A DNA stretch of 64,000 nt, taken from positions 124,001 through 188,000 of the forward strand of contig NZ_FQVC01000002.1 in NCBI RefSeq assembly GCF_900128975.1. Reading direction: 5' to 3'. Within the stretch, counting starts at the first letter, position 1; each line of letters starts with the position of its first letter. The position numbers were made by a program, and so were the translations under genes. This document shows, one piece after another, positions 1-8,667 of the stretch. The DNA comes from Devosia limi DSM 17137. GTDB lineage: Bacteria > Pseudomonadota > Alphaproteobacteria > Rhizobiales > Devosiaceae. The notes under the pieces are model-generated. The model was not told where the DNA came from. It did not search any database and saw nothing but the letters and a program-made list of their open reading frames with translations.

Positions 1-422
1 TCGCGCGGCGAGTGGCGCGCAGTGGTGATAACTGCATCGGCCCCAAAGGCGCAGGCGGTGCGCAGAATCGCGCCGACATTGTGCGGATCGGTGATCTGAT
101 CGAGCACCACAACCAGCTTGAGCGGGTTGATGTCGTTGAGCCCGAAACGGCTGACCGGGTCGACTTCGAGCGCCGCGCCCTGGTGGACGGCGTCTTCGCC
201 CAAGAGGCGATCGAGTTCCTTGGGCGTGGTTTCCTTAACCAGAACCTTGCCGATCTCCCCGGTTTCCTTGAGGCGATTCAGGGCGTTGGGCGTCGCCAGC
301 AGCACCTTCTTGATGCGGTTGGGATTGTCCAGCGCGGCGCGAACCGTGTGCAGGCCATAGAGATAGACCGGGCCATCATCGGGATTGTAGCGCGGCTTGG
401 GGGGAAATTTGTTGATGCTCAT
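1..422 (-). CDS. rlmB: 23S rRNA 2'-O-methyltransferase RlmB, N-terminal part (cut by window edge)
   Basis: The reverse strand reads from an ATG at 422 out of the window. The first ~140 residues begin MSINKFPPKPRY, then YLYGLHTVRAAL and NPNRIKKVLLAT, which match the N-terminal substrate-binding domain of TrmH/RlmB-type SPOUT methyltransferases. The SPOUT start LVVLDQITDPHNVGAILRTA follows near residue 107. RlmB methylates the 2'-O of G2251 in 23S rRNA. It is divergent from tRNA-Tyr, which starts 185 bases away. The SAM-binding knot lies outside the window, so exact RlmB versus another TrmH-family member rests on the N-terminal half. Confidence 0.88.
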   Translation of the reverse strand, partial: MSINKFPPKPRYNPDDGPVYLYGLHTVRAALDNPNRIKKVLLATPNALNRLKETGEIGKVLVKETTPKELDRLLGEDAVHQGAALEVDPVSRFGLNDINPLKLVVVLDQITDPHNVGAILRTACAFGADAVITTARHSPR

Positions 423-522
423 AGCGGCAGGCGTAGCGCCTTTAGGCAGGGCCAGCAAGCGTTGTGCGGGGTGTCAATTCAGTCAGCATGCTGGTTTTCT
501 TGCTGGCAAGCTGGAACAGGTG

Positions 523-551
523 TTGACACTCCTGTCACAGATCACCATAAA
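523..551 (+). promoter_or_regulatory. Probable housekeeping-sigma promoter of tRNA-Tyr
   Basis: TTGACA at 523-528 is followed after exactly 17 bases by CATAAA at 546-551. The tRNA starts 56 bases further on. The -35 box is a perfect consensus match and the -10 box matches 4 of 6. Predicted from sequence only. Confidence 0.6.
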
Positions 552-606
552 CCGCCCGACGACGCGCTTCGGTGCTTCGTTGTCCCGCTCGAGAGACGTT
601 GTCAGT

Positions 607-691
607 GGAGGGGTGGGAGAGTGGTTAAATCCATCAGACTGTAAATCTGACCGCTTAGCGTACACTGGTTCGAATCCAGTCCCCTCCACCA
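607..691 (+). tRNA. tRNA-Tyr (anticodon GTA)
   Basis: An 85-base class II tRNA. Acceptor GGAGGGG (607-613) pairs with CCCCTCC (681-687), discriminator A688, encoded CCA 689-691. The anticodon arm reads CAGACTGTAAATCTG with GTA as anticodon, there is a long variable arm, and the T-loop is GGTTCGAATCC. The long variable arm plus GTA identifies tyrosine. Confidence 0.97.
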
Positions 692-1051
692 ACGTCCTCG
701 AAGCCGGCCCCCGAAGTCCCTGAACTTCCGGGCCTTCCTGCTCAATACAGACAAGGCGGCAGTCGCCAGTCGTCCCCGTCCGAGAGGGTTCCTGGGCTTG
801 CCGCTGCGGTGCGCATCAAAGCCCGGCGTTTCGCCCCATGCCGTCCTCTGCGATTCTTGTCGGCAATTGCTGCGCGGACGATTCTGGATCGGGGCAGTCA
901 CACCTATCCCCGGCGGGCTCCACACGACCGATGCTTCAAGCAGCTTGCTAGCGGCAGCAGGGGTGATTCTCAGGTGTCGCCATTGCGGGCAGGGCAATTA
1001 TTGTCCCCCCATCCCGGGCGCGCCCGGCCGACACCCGGCAGATGGCTTCGA
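692..1051. other. Intergenic stretch with no supported gene
   Basis: About 360 bases between tRNA-Tyr and the next gene. Open frames here run antisense through the tRNA or overlap each other without a ribosome binding site. I see no gene, tRNA or clear terminator hairpin. Confidence 0.5.
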
Positions 1052-1240
1052 CTACCAGTGCCGTGAGGAGGAGCAGATCTCGAACATGGTCCCGGCATTG
1101 GCCTGGTTGACCAGTTCCCAGCAGCCGCTGCGATCCTGACCCGGCGAATTGGGGGCCCGTGACAGTCCCGCCAGTGCCGGCACGATCAATGCCGCCGCAA
1201 AGGCCAGTGTGATAATCGCGCCGCGTGTAACCGAACCCAT
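1052..1240 (-). CDS. Small secreted protein of unknown function
   Basis: A 62-residue reading frame starting MGSVTRGAIITLAFAAALI, with a hydrophobic stretch (residues 8-23) and AxA-like cleavage possibilities near LAG, so probably a signal peptide or single membrane anchor. The remaining ~38 residues contain two Cys (in GCWEL and EICSS) that could form a disulfide outside the cytoplasm. The ATG at 1240 has a GGA-type binding site a few bases upstream. It lies downstream of and on the same strand as the cytochrome b561 gene, 144 bases apart. No family recognised; the coding call is moderate because the frame is short. Confidence 0.5.
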   Translation of the reverse strand: MGSVTRGAIITLAFAAALIVPALAGLSRAPNSPGQDRSGCWELVNQANAGTMFEICSSSRHW

Positions 1241-1384
1241 TTTTCCATCGCCCCCGTCTGTTGACTGGACCATGCAGGGTTCGACTTGAACTGCAGCTGA
1301 TCTGGCCGTTCAGAATCCGTTCATCGACGAGACTGGCCGGGGGATGGCAGGGCGCCGACCGGAAACCCGGCGGGCGCGTTGGCT

Positions 1385-1879
1385 TCAGCGCGAGACCGTC
1401 ATGCGGCGCAGGACATTGGTGCGGAAGTAGAAATGCTGCGCCAGCGCCCCGGCCACGTGCAAGCCGATCAGCGGCAGGAAGGCCAGCTGGATATAGACAT
1501 GGGCGAGTGCGGCTGCCTCGACATGGCCGAACCAACCCAGCAGGCCTGTCAGCGGCAGGATGAACAGCAGCGCGTAGAAGATGAAGTGAATTGCGGTGGC
1601 CATAAGGGTCAGCGCCTTGCTCTGCCTAGGCGGGTGAGGCGGCGCCCCGCGCCGCAGCCGTATGAACAAACGCCATGTGGCCAGGATCAGAATGGCGATG
1701 CCGGCCAGGATATGGGGCAGGGGATTGATGCCTTCGGCCACCCCGCCCATGCGCGCAATCCAGGCCTGTTCCATGCCCGTATGCACAAAGAGCTGGAACA
1801 GCACCAGCGCGGCGATAATCCAGTGCAAGGATTTCTGGAGCGATGAGTAATTCTGTGGAGTGGCAGCGGCAGTGGTCAT
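1385..1879 (-). CDS. Cytochrome b561 family protein
   Basis: A 164-residue integral membrane protein with four predicted helices: LHWIIAALVLFQLFVH, LPHILAGIAILILATWRLF, ALTLMATAIHFIFYALLFILPLTGLLGW and HVYIQLAFLPLIGLHVAGALAQHF. The His residues in helix 1 (SLHWI), helix 2 (PHIL), helix 3 (AIHFIFY) and helix 4 (LHVAGALAQH) are the usual haem b ligands of the bacterial CybB-like family, which moves electrons between the quinone pool and periplasmic partners. I chose the ATG at 1879, where homology to the family begins. An upstream in-frame ATG at 1900 would add seven residues. No partner gene sits next to it. Confidence 0.85.
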   Translation of the reverse strand: MTTAAATPQNYSSLQKSLHWIIAALVLFQLFVHTGMEQAWIARMGGVAEGINPLPHILAGIAILILATWRLFIRLRRGAPPHPPRQSKALTLMATAIHFIFYALLFILPLTGLLGWFGHVEAAALAHVYIQLAFLPLIGLHVAGALAQHFYFRTNVLRRMTVSR

Positions 1880-2001
1880 GGAGCTTGCTCTGAAGGGCAT
1901 GGCGTGTCGGTGCCAAACAAGATGGTGCTGTCCATTCCGGGATGCAAGCCGGCTTCGTGCCGTTGGTGCGGGCATATTCGCCCACTCGGGCCGTCTGCCC
2001 A

Positions 2002-2030
2002 TTGCCATCCAATTCTATCTTGGGTAGATA
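2002..2030 (+). promoter_or_regulatory. Probable promoter of tRNA-Gly
   Basis: TTGCCA at 2002-2007 and TAGATA at 2025-2030 with a 17-base spacer, ending 25 bases before the tRNA. The same layout and the same TAGATA -10 box occur in front of secE. Confidence 0.55.
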
Positions 2031-2055
2031 GCCAGCACTCGGATCGCCTGAACGG

Positions 2056-2129
2056 GCGGGTATAGCTCAGTGGTAGAGCAGCAGCCTTCCAAGCTGAATA
2101 TGCGGGTTCGATTCCCGCTACCCGCTCCA
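2056..2129 (+). tRNA. tRNA-Gly (anticodon TCC)
   Basis: A 74-base tRNA. Acceptor GCGGGTA (2056-2062) pairs with TACCCGC (2119-2125), discriminator T2126, encoded CCA 2127-2129. The anticodon loop CTTCCAA gives TCC. D-arm AGCTCAGTGGTAGAGC and T-loop GGTTCGATTCC are canonical. The accessory region begins directly downstream, as expected for a tRNA used as an integration site, but no second copy of its 3' end was found in the window. Confidence 0.97.
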
Positions 2130-2564
2130 GATCCTTTCCCACCCAATCGTGCTGTAGAGCGACTGAACCTGTTGGGTCGGTTCAACGCGTTCGATTGCAC
2201 CTGTTTTGACAGTGCTTCGGCGATTGTCAGGTCGCTGGCCAAATCGTCGCGACCATCGACACGCGTCGGTCATGGTGTCGGTGGCAGCTAAGGGGTGGGG
2301 CGCGGACGGGCAGCTTATGGTGAATTGTCTCCGACAGCAGTCTGATTGGAATGCCAACCACCGCAGGCAGAACAGTCACTCTGCCTCGTCCATATTCTTA
2401 GGCTTGGTTGAGGTTCAGGTGATCAAGTACCGGACGCCGGCCTCTCATGGCGAACACTCTGACTAGGCGCACTTTGGAATGATGTTGGCGACGGACATCT
2501 CCGACTTCCTACGTAGCTCGAAATCGTCCAAAAGGTGCGAAGGACTCAACGTCTGGGGGCAAAC
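2130..2564. other. Leader of the accessory region, no supported gene
   Basis: About 430 bases between tRNA-Gly and the KAP NTPase. Short frames on both strands lack family resemblance or binding sites. One of them (2015..2242, minus) is only the tRNA antisense. An inverted TGACA/TGTCA pair lies near 2210-2232. The base composition becomes more AT-rich towards the NTPase gene. I see no integrase remnant. Confidence 0.4.
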
Positions 2565-4892
2565 ATGCAAAGGGAGTTGGGTGCCGTTCGGCACGCAGAG
2601 CACGATCGCTTGGATCGGCAGCGCTTTGCTGCTGGCCTCGCACATTTTATAGCCAACTTGCGGGCAGGCGACGAAGGGTATGTTATCGGCCTAGAGGGGC
2701 CTTGGGGGTCCGGTAAGAGCAGCATAATTCACATGGTTCGTGAAGAGTTGCTGCACTTGGAGATGGTCAAGCGGTCAGCACTCCCCGTTTTCCATGGAGA
2801 CACCGGGTCTGAGCTTGAGATGCATCGCCTACGATCCCTCGCACCCAAACATTTTGCCACCGCCTACGATCCCCTAACCGTTGATTTGCAGTATTTCACG
2901 CAGGATGTGGTAAATAGGAGGCACGCACAGCAGGCAGCCGAAGATCAGAAATTTGGGGTGGATCTCTACCGCTATTTCCGAATGTGCCGGACCATCCCAG
3001 ACAATGGTCGCGTTATTTTCACCACGTTTGAGCCGTGGCTCATACCCGAAAGCTCTGAACTCGCCTCGGTATTCATTCGGGAACTGGCTCGATCCATAGG
3101 CGCCCGGTTGGGCCCCGAGGTGGAGGCTAGTTTTGCACAGTATTCGCAGGCGGTTTCGGAGCTAGCACCAATTGCAGGCGCCGCTGTCGACAGTCTGTAT
3201 CCCGGCGCAGGAGCTGCGTTCAACGTACTCACTCAATGGTTTCAATCCGGCCATGCCTTACCGGCAACCTTAGAAGAGCGTAGGGCTGACTTAGAAAGAG
3301 CGCTGCAGCGGCTGCGTGGCCGCAAAGTGGTTATTGCGATTGATGACCTGGATCGCCTAACACCACGAGAAGCGTCCGAGATGGTTGGCTTGGTGAAAGG
3401 CTTAGGTCGCCTTCCCAATATCATTTATCTTCTAAGCTATGATGTCGAAAATTTAGAGAAACTTATACGACTTGGCACTCGACTCGATGGAAGAGCTTAC
3501 TTAGAGAAAATTGTTCAGTATAAACGTAGTACGCCTCCTGCAAGCAAACAGGCACTTACGTCTCTGTTCAACGAATGCTTGAACGGCATTGCCCCGGACA
3601 TAGTCAGCCCAGCAAGTGACCGATTGGGGGAGGTTTGGCGCGCAATTGTGCTGCCTGCACTGAAGACCCCAAGAGATGCCATACGATTGGGGAACATGTT
3701 TAGAGCGGGTTGGGATGCGGTGGGTGTGCATCTAGATGCATCCGATTTTCTGCTGCTCCAACTGACACATCTTGCAGACCCCGTACTGCACACATTCATT
3801 CGGGAGAACTTACGAGCGCTATGCGGCCTTGATCTTTCTCTGTTGGGAAATGAGCTAAAACATCTGGTCGAAAGCCAGCAGTTCGATACCAAGGAAGCCG
3901 CATCGATATTAGAATGGCTCTTTCCAGCGGTCGCACGTGTAATGAGTAGGCACAATCCTGGATCGAGCCAAAACGCGCGAATTGATCGCCGACTTCAAGT
4001 GTTTGATAATAGGCAAGCTTACCTAGAACTGATTGTTCCAGACGACGCCATCAGTTCGCTGGAAGTTCAGGAATTGCTGACATCGCCGGACCCAGCGAGA
4101 AAGCTCACAGAGATGCTGGCTAGAGCGGACAGCTCGGATCGGCCTGACGAAATTCGGGCTCAATTTCTCGATGATCTCCGGCAGCACTACGGCGATGGCA
4201 CACCGATCCCGATCCCGATCCCGATGGCATTGGCCCTGGTCAAGGCAGCGCCGTCGCTTTTAGGAACGGATGACCCGCGTGCCGCAAATTTGCTGGACGA
4301 CACAAATTCTACCCGTATTCAAAGCATTATTATCCGCGGTTTGCTGGCAACCCCCCCGGATGAGCGAGCATCCTTGTTGCTTACTCTTATCCGCGAGGCC
4401 GACGACCTCTCAATAGTTGCCTCTATCTGCCGAACGGCCCTAGGCCCATCTGCCAGGCCAATCAAGAGCACCGTGGATTTGGAGATGGCAGGGAGAGAAG
4501 ATGAGGTTATCCGGGCGCTATTAAATAAGTTCAGAGCTAATAAAACGGTCTCATGGGTTTTCGATCAGACTATTCCTAGTGCCATACTATGGTTTTGGCG
4601 CGATCATGCAGGGGACGCCGAAGTGGTCGCGTTCCTTAAGAAGGCTGTTCGGAGTCGCCGCTACTTTCCCGAGCTTGTAAACTTTCTTGTTAGCGGCGTC
4701 AGAAGCACCGGGCGTCCCTCCTATTGGGAGTATGTTCCAGACTGGGCAAAGGAATTCGTCGACCTTGAGGTGCTGGACGCCAAGGCGAAGCGGCACCTCA
4801 GTTCGGACGATCCTGCAACAGTTGAGGCGGCTCGGCGATACATCAAAGCCAGAGAGACTCCGGAACACGGGCCGGCTGATCGACGGTCTTAA
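2565..4892 (+). CDS. KAP-family P-loop NTPase
   Basis: A 775-residue protein. Near the N-terminus (residues 17-24) DRQRFAAGLA leads into a Walker A motif GPWGSGKSS (Lys51). Walker B is AIDDLDR with IDD at 259-261, followed by LTPREASEMVGLVKGLGRLPNIIYLLSYD. The W in GPWGSGKS and the DDLDR box are signatures of the KAP group of predicted NTPases. The C-terminal ~400 residues are helical and not recognised. A hydrophobic insert around residues 205-225 could touch membrane. I chose ATG 2565, with GGGGG nine bases upstream, over a GTG at 2535. Codons such as ATA, AGA, CTA and lower GC set it apart from its neighbours, suggesting transfer. KAP NTPases are often mobile and some occur in anti-phage loci; a defence role here is inference. 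Confidence 0.88.
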   Translation: MQRELGAVRHAEHDRLDRQRFAAGLAHFIANLRAGDEGYVIGLEGPWGSGKSSIIHMVREELLHLEMVKRSALPVFHGDTGSELEMHRLRSLAPKHFATAYDPLTVDLQYFTQDVVNRRHAQQAAEDQKFGVDLYRYFRMCRTIPDNGRVIFTTFEPWLIPESSELASVFIRELARSIGARLGPEVEASFAQYSQAVSELAPIAGAAVDSLYPGAGAAFNVLTQWFQSGHALPATLEERRADLERALQRLRGRKVVIAIDDLDRLTPREASEMVGLVKGLGRLPNIIYLLSYDVENLEKLIRLGTRLDGRAYLEKIVQYKRSTPPASKQALTSLFNECLNGIAPDIVSPASDRLGEVWRAIVLPALKTPRDAIRLGNMFRAGWDAVGVHLDASDFLLLQLTHLADPVLHTFIRENLRALCGLDLSLLGNELKHLVESQQFDTKEAASILEWLFPAVARVMSRHNPGSSQNARIDRRLQVFDNRQAYLELIVPDDAISSLEVQELLTSPDPARKLTEMLARADSSDRPDEIRAQFLDDLRQHYGDGTPIPIPIPMALALVKAAPSLLGTDDPRAANLLDDTNSTRIQSIIIRGLLATPPDERASLLLTLIREADDLSIVASICRTALGPSARPIKSTVDLEMAGREDEVIRALLNKFRANKTVSWVFDQTIPSAILWFWRDHAGDAEVVAFLKKAVRSRRYFPELVNFLVSGVRSTGRPSYWEYVPDWAKEFVDLEVLDAKAKRHLSSDDPATVEAARRYIKARETPEHGPADRRS

Positions 4893-5718
4893 TATTGAAA
4901 TGCGCCCAGTTCCAGTGTTGGGAAGTGGGTACTTCGCGTCGGAAACACCCTGGCAACTTTGCCTACAAAAGGAAGGCCAGCATGACGCAGACGGCAGCTT
5001 TTGAAAAACGAATGCGCTTCGTGGATGACCGTAACGGGGTTGAATTCCGACAGACAGCAATGCGCCCCACGGAGGCGTTTTGTCGTGTAGGCCAACCGCT
5101 CGGTCTATTCCAACTCGAACCGGTACTCGCTCCATAGCGAGATTAGCCCACAACTAGTGCGTCCGCTTTTGAGCCGCGACGGCGGCGATGCCAATAACCG
5201 AAATGGGGTCGGCTGCAGGCCGTTGCCTTCGGGGTGACTTTCAGACTGGTCGCTTTTGGACAAGTCTATTGGAAAGCAGACGCTCATCCGTGGTCTAAAG
5301 TCGCGCTTGTTTGTCTATCTACTGCATATGCCCCAGCACCGGAAAACGGAAAAGCTGCCGGGTTTCCCCATGCTGTACCGGATGCAGCAGCCAGCTATTT
5401 CCCGCGAGTGACATATTCCCGCGAGTTACATAGGCAAGGGCGAAGCCAAAGAAGAAGTGCAGCACTATAGCGAAAACATCGATACGGCGGAGTTGGAAGC
5501 TACCTCCGCGGCTATCGCATTTTGACTCGCCGACAATGGCATCACTCTCCATGGATTATATAGACGCGAATAAGGAATTCAATTGTCGCGACAGTTAGCC
5601 GACCGCTCCACCTTGACGGGGGCCACCAATATTCTACTCTGACTTCAGAGGAAGCGGTCCACGCAGCAATATGCAACAAGATCAACAGGAACCGCGTTCC
5701 ACGGGGAGGTTATCAGCG
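4893..5718. other. Long intergenic stretch with repeat copies and gene debris
   Basis: About 825 bases without an intact gene. It contains one copy of the island repeat (4992-5066), a second, more diverged GGGGTCG-type stretch near 5202-5260, and short open fragments (for example one ending GEAKEEVQHYSENIDTAELE near 5515) that look like tails of lost genes but match no family I know. The Shine-Dalgarno GGGGAGG at 5703-5709 belongs to the next gene. Confidence 0.5.
4992..5066 (+). repeat. Dispersed island repeat, copy 1
   Basis: CGGCAGCTTTT at 4992-5002 is followed 44 bases after its start by a 31-base unit at 5036-5066 (core GGGGTTGAATTCCGACAGAC). This unit matches 12092-12122 at all but one position, and the preceding CGGCAGCTTTT also recurs there at 12046-12056. 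A related 53-base unit occurs at 10135 and 11041. Confidence 0.75.
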
Positions 5719-6726
5719 ATGCTTAGACGCGTGATTTTCGTCACGGCTGCAAGCTTTGCGCTTGCAGGTTCAGGATTTGCCCAGAGCCAGATGCCCTTTG
5801 CGCTGGATTGGCAGTTCGAAGGACCGGCCGCTCCCTATTTCATGGCGCTCGAGAACGGCCATTTCGAAGCCGAGGGGCTTTCGGTCGAGATCACGGCGGG
5901 CCAGGGTTCACTGGATGCGATTCCCAAGGTCGCGACCGGAGCCTTTCCGGTGGGATTTGCTGACATGGCGAGCCTGATCAAGTTCCTTGACCAGAATCCC
6001 GACGCGCCAGTCACCGGGGTGATGATGTTCTACGATAAGCCGGCCTTCGCCATTGTCGGGCGCAAGAGCCTAGGCATCGAGGAGCCGAAGGATCTGGAAG
6101 GCCGCGTGCTCGGCGCACCGCCACCCGACGGCGCCTGGGCACAGTTCCAGGTCTTCGCCACGGCCAACGGCATCGACGTCTCAAAGGTGACGGTGGAGCC
6201 GGTCGGCTTTCCCACCCGTGAGCCGATGCTGGCGGAGGGACAGGTGGCGGCTGTAACCGGCTTCTCCTTCACCTCTTTCCTCAACAGCATTCGCCTCGGC
6301 GTTCCGGAAGAGGATATGACGGTCCTGCTGATGGCCGATTACGGCCTCGAGCTTTATGGCAATGTCATCATCGCCAATACCGAGTTCGCAAAGGAGAACC
6401 CGGAACAACTGACCGGCTTCCTGCGCGCTGTTGCCAAGGGGCTGCAAGATACGGTGAACGACCCCGGAGCCGGCGTCGACGCCATGGTGTCGCGCAACCC
6501 GGCGATGGATAAAGATCTTGAGGTACGGCGGCTCGAACTTGCGCTGCGCGACAACATCATGACCGACTGGGTGCGCGAGAACGGCGTTGGCGGGATCGAT
6601 GAGGCACGGTTCGCCCGCTCGCTTGAGCAGATTGCCGTCACCTATGAGTTTATCAACGGACCAGAGGCGAGCCTCTATTTCGATGGCTCTTATCTGCCCG
6701 ACGACGGCAGCCTCATGGTCGAGTGA
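5719..6726 (+). CDS. ABC transporter substrate-binding protein, NMT1/THI5-like
   Basis: A 335-residue periplasmic binding protein. The signal peptide MLRRVIFVTAASFALAGSG ends near FAQ (residue 22). The mature start FALDWQFEGPAAPYFMALENG matches the NMT1/SsuA-type fold, in which the line L-D-W-x5-H/A-A-P-x2-A-x4-F is typical of THI5-like proteins. Known relatives bind thiamine precursors, sulfonates, riboflavin or similar small organic solutes; nothing here fixes the ligand. ATG 5719 is chosen over 5671 because GGGGAGG lies nine bases upstream and the signal peptide then starts at residue 1. The ATPase and permease genes follow on the same strand, forming a complete importer. No enzyme gene nearby hints at the substrate. 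Confidence 0.87.
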   Translation: MLRRVIFVTAASFALAGSGFAQSQMPFALDWQFEGPAAPYFMALENGHFEAEGLSVEITAGQGSLDAIPKVATGAFPVGFADMASLIKFLDQNPDAPVTGVMMFYDKPAFAIVGRKSLGIEEPKDLEGRVLGAPPPDGAWAQFQVFATANGIDVSKVTVEPVGFPTREPMLAEGQVAAVTGFSFTSFLNSIRLGVPEEDMTVLLMADYGLELYGNVIIANTEFAKENPEQLTGFLRAVAKGLQDTVNDPGAGVDAMVSRNPAMDKDLEVRRLELALRDNIMTDWVRENGVGGIDEARFARSLEQIAVTYEFINGPEASLYFDGSYLPDDGSLMVE

Positions 6727-6815
6727 CCTCCAGCGATGAAACTCGAACGCCGCGCCAAGAGCGCGGCGCCTCCCCGCACCACCCATGATTGCCCTACAAG
6801 GTACTGAAAGTACGC

Positions 6816-7613
6816 GTGACCAAACTCATCGAGATCAAGGGCGTAAGCCATAGTTACAAGACTGCGGCCGGTCCCCTGCCGGTCCTGAAAGACCTGAGCC
6901 TGTCCATCGCCGAAGGCGATTTCTGTGCCGTTGTCGGTCCCTCCGGTTGCGGTAAATCCACCCTCACCCGGCTGATCGCCGGGCTCATGTTTCCCGACAG
7001 TGGTGAAGTTCTGCTGCATGGCGAACAGGTCAAATCCCCGCGCAAAAGCGTGGGCATGGCATTTCAGAACCCGGTTCTGCTGGAATGGCGTACGATCCTG
7101 CAGAATGTGATCCTACCGTTGGAGATCGTTGCGCCCAGGATGCCCAAGGAACAGAAGGAGGAGCGCGCCCGCGCGCTACTGGCCATGGTGGGCCTGCAGG
7201 GTTTTGAGGGTAAACGTCCGTCCGAATTGTCCGGCGGCATGCGCCAGCGCGCTTCGCTTTGCCGTTCCCTGGTCCACAAGCCTGACATCCTGATCCTGGA
7301 CGAACCGTTCGGCGCGCTCGACGCCTTCACGCGCGAGGATCTTTGGCAACTCATGCACCAGCTTCGTATCGACGAGCCCTTCACCGCCTTGCTCATCACT
7401 CACGACCTGCGCGAGTCGGTCTATCTGGCCGATCAGGTTGTCGTGCTTTCGGGTCGACCGGCCACTACGCAATTCGTGCTCGATATCGACGTGCCGGGGC
7501 CGCGTCCCATCGACATGCTCTATTCGATGCAAGCGGTAGAGTGGCTGGCCCAACTGCGCAACCAGATTGAGATAGCGCAGGGTCGCGGCGGCGAAAAGGA
7601 CATGACGGCATGA
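6816..7613 (+). CDS. ABC transporter ATP-binding protein (nitrate/sulfonate/taurine type)
   Basis: 265 residues with Walker A GPSGCGKST (near residue 40), the ABC signature LSGGMRQR, Walker B ILILDEPFGALDA and the switch His in LLITHDLRE. The mix is typical of SsuB/TauB/ThiZ-type ATPases. I prefer the GTG at 6816, giving MTKLIEIKGVSHSY, where family alignment begins. A TTG at 6789 in the same frame would add nine residues and neither has a strong binding site. It overlaps the permease gene by the four bases ATGA, so translation is probably coupled. Confidence 0.88.
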   Translation: MTKLIEIKGVSHSYKTAAGPLPVLKDLSLSIAEGDFCAVVGPSGCGKSTLTRLIAGLMFPDSGEVLLHGEQVKSPRKSVGMAFQNPVLLEWRTILQNVILPLEIVAPRMPKEQKEERARALLAMVGLQGFEGKRPSELSGGMRQRASLCRSLVHKPDILILDEPFGALDAFTREDLWQLMHQLRIDEPFTALLITHDLRESVYLADQVVVLSGRPATTQFVLDIDVPGPRPIDMLYSMQAVEWLAQLRNQIEIAQGRGGEKDMTA

Positions 7614-8380
7614 CGCGCCACGATTTGCAGAAGATACTCAGCCCCATCATCGCCATCATCATCGTGCTGGCGCTCTGGGAGTTCTGGGTCTGGTACATGG
7701 GCTGGCCGACCTACAAGATGGCCGCCCCGTCGGACCTGTGGCCCGCATTCTGGCAGTATCGCGAGCTGTTTGCGATCAATGCGTGGCAGACTCTGTGGCG
7801 CACTGTGGTCGGGCTGGGGCTTGCGGTGGTTGTGGGCACAATCCTTGGCATGATCATGGGGCTCAGCCGTGTGCTGAATGACGCACTTTACCCCCTGCTG
7901 GTGGGGTTCAACGCGATCCCCAAGGCAACGGTCGTGCCGGTCGTCGCACTCATATTCATCGGGCAGCACGACTTCAACACCATCCTCGTCGCCTTCATGA
8001 TCTCCTTCTTCCCCATCTCGGTTTCGATTGCCATCGGTCTTTCGACGCTGGAGCCGGAATATCGCGACATCCTGCGCTCGCTCGGCGCGTCCCGGCTCAC
8101 CGTCTTCTGGAAGATTGCCTTGCCGAAAACGCTGCCGGAATTCTTCGGTGCCCTGAAGGTGGCGGTGACGCTCGCCTTCATCGGCACCAATCTGGTCGAG
8201 ATCGTTGCGCCGCATGGCCGCGGCCTTGGCAGCCTGTTCGACTCCGGTCGAATTGCCTCAAACTATCCGCTGATGTTTGCGGTGCTAATCGCGCTCGCGG
8301 TGCTCGGTATTCTCCTCTACTATATTGTGGTGGCGCTGGAGCGCATATTTGCCGGCTGGGCAGAGCGTCGCCCGACATGA
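7610..8380 (+). CDS. ABC transporter permease, SsuC/TauC-like
   Basis: 256 residues with about six membrane helices: PIIAIIIVLALWEFWVW near the N-terminus, then TLWRTVVGLGLAVVVGTILG, VGFNAIPKATVVPVVALIFI, ILVAFMISFFPISVSIAIGL, and two near the C-terminus ending in LIALAVLGILLYYIVVALER. The cytoplasmic EAA loop reads EYRDILRSLGASRLTVFWKI followed by ALPKTLP, the site that docks the ATPase. It starts inside the end of the ATPase gene (ATGA). Third gene of the importer; no further gene follows on this strand for 2.9 kb. Confidence 0.88.
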   Translation: MTRHDLQKILSPIIAIIIVLALWEFWVWYMGWPTYKMAAPSDLWPAFWQYRELFAINAWQTLWRTVVGLGLAVVVGTILGMIMGLSRVLNDALYPLLVGFNAIPKATVVPVVALIFIGQHDFNTILVAFMISFFPISVSIAIGLSTLEPEYRDILRSLGASRLTVFWKIALPKTLPEFFGALKVAVTLAFIGTNLVEIVAPHGRGLGSLFDSGRIASNYPLMFAVLIALAVLGILLYYIVVALERIFAGWAERRPT

Positions 8381-8667
8381 GATATCGAGAAAGTCGGGAC
8401 CGTGGATAGCTGCTGACACGCAGCCAACAGCTACCAAGGGAAACCTGGGTAGTAGCGCTGACATGCGCCAAGCCCGGGACGGCGCGCTGGAACAGGTTTC
8501 ATAAATTAATGGCGAATGGCAAAAATGGGGTCGTCTTTGGACGGGCTGCTATGGCTCGACGTTTTGCGCGCTCCTTGCGGCCGCGACGGGGTGGAGAGGG
8601 GACAGGCGGCTTCTGGCGCAAAGGGCCTCGAAGCTGGCGGTTGACCGGCCTGTCGCCGTGCTCGCCT
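8381..8667. other. Intergenic stretch with diverged repeat sequence
   Basis: Between the permease and the convergent GGDEF gene. AAAATGGGGTCGTCTTTGG near 8523 and GGGGTGGAGAGGGGACAGGC near 8590 resemble parts of the island repeat but are strongly diverged. No gene or clear terminator is visible. Confidence 0.4.

Noticed and set aside
602..997. Minus-strand frame giving a protein with GRWWRGLDSNQC
   Set aside because: It is the antisense of tRNA-Tyr. Products of this look are known artefacts; the frame at 483-692 (VEGTGFEPVYA) is of the same kind.
2015..2242. Minus-strand frame with SGNRTRIFSLEGCCSTTELY
   Set aside because: Antisense translation of tRNA-Gly, a common database artefact; the frame at 1876-2142 shares the cause.
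5319..5552. 77-codon minus-strand frame with a hydrophobic stretch
   Set aside because: No binding site, no family match, lies in repeat-bearing debris; treated as chance.
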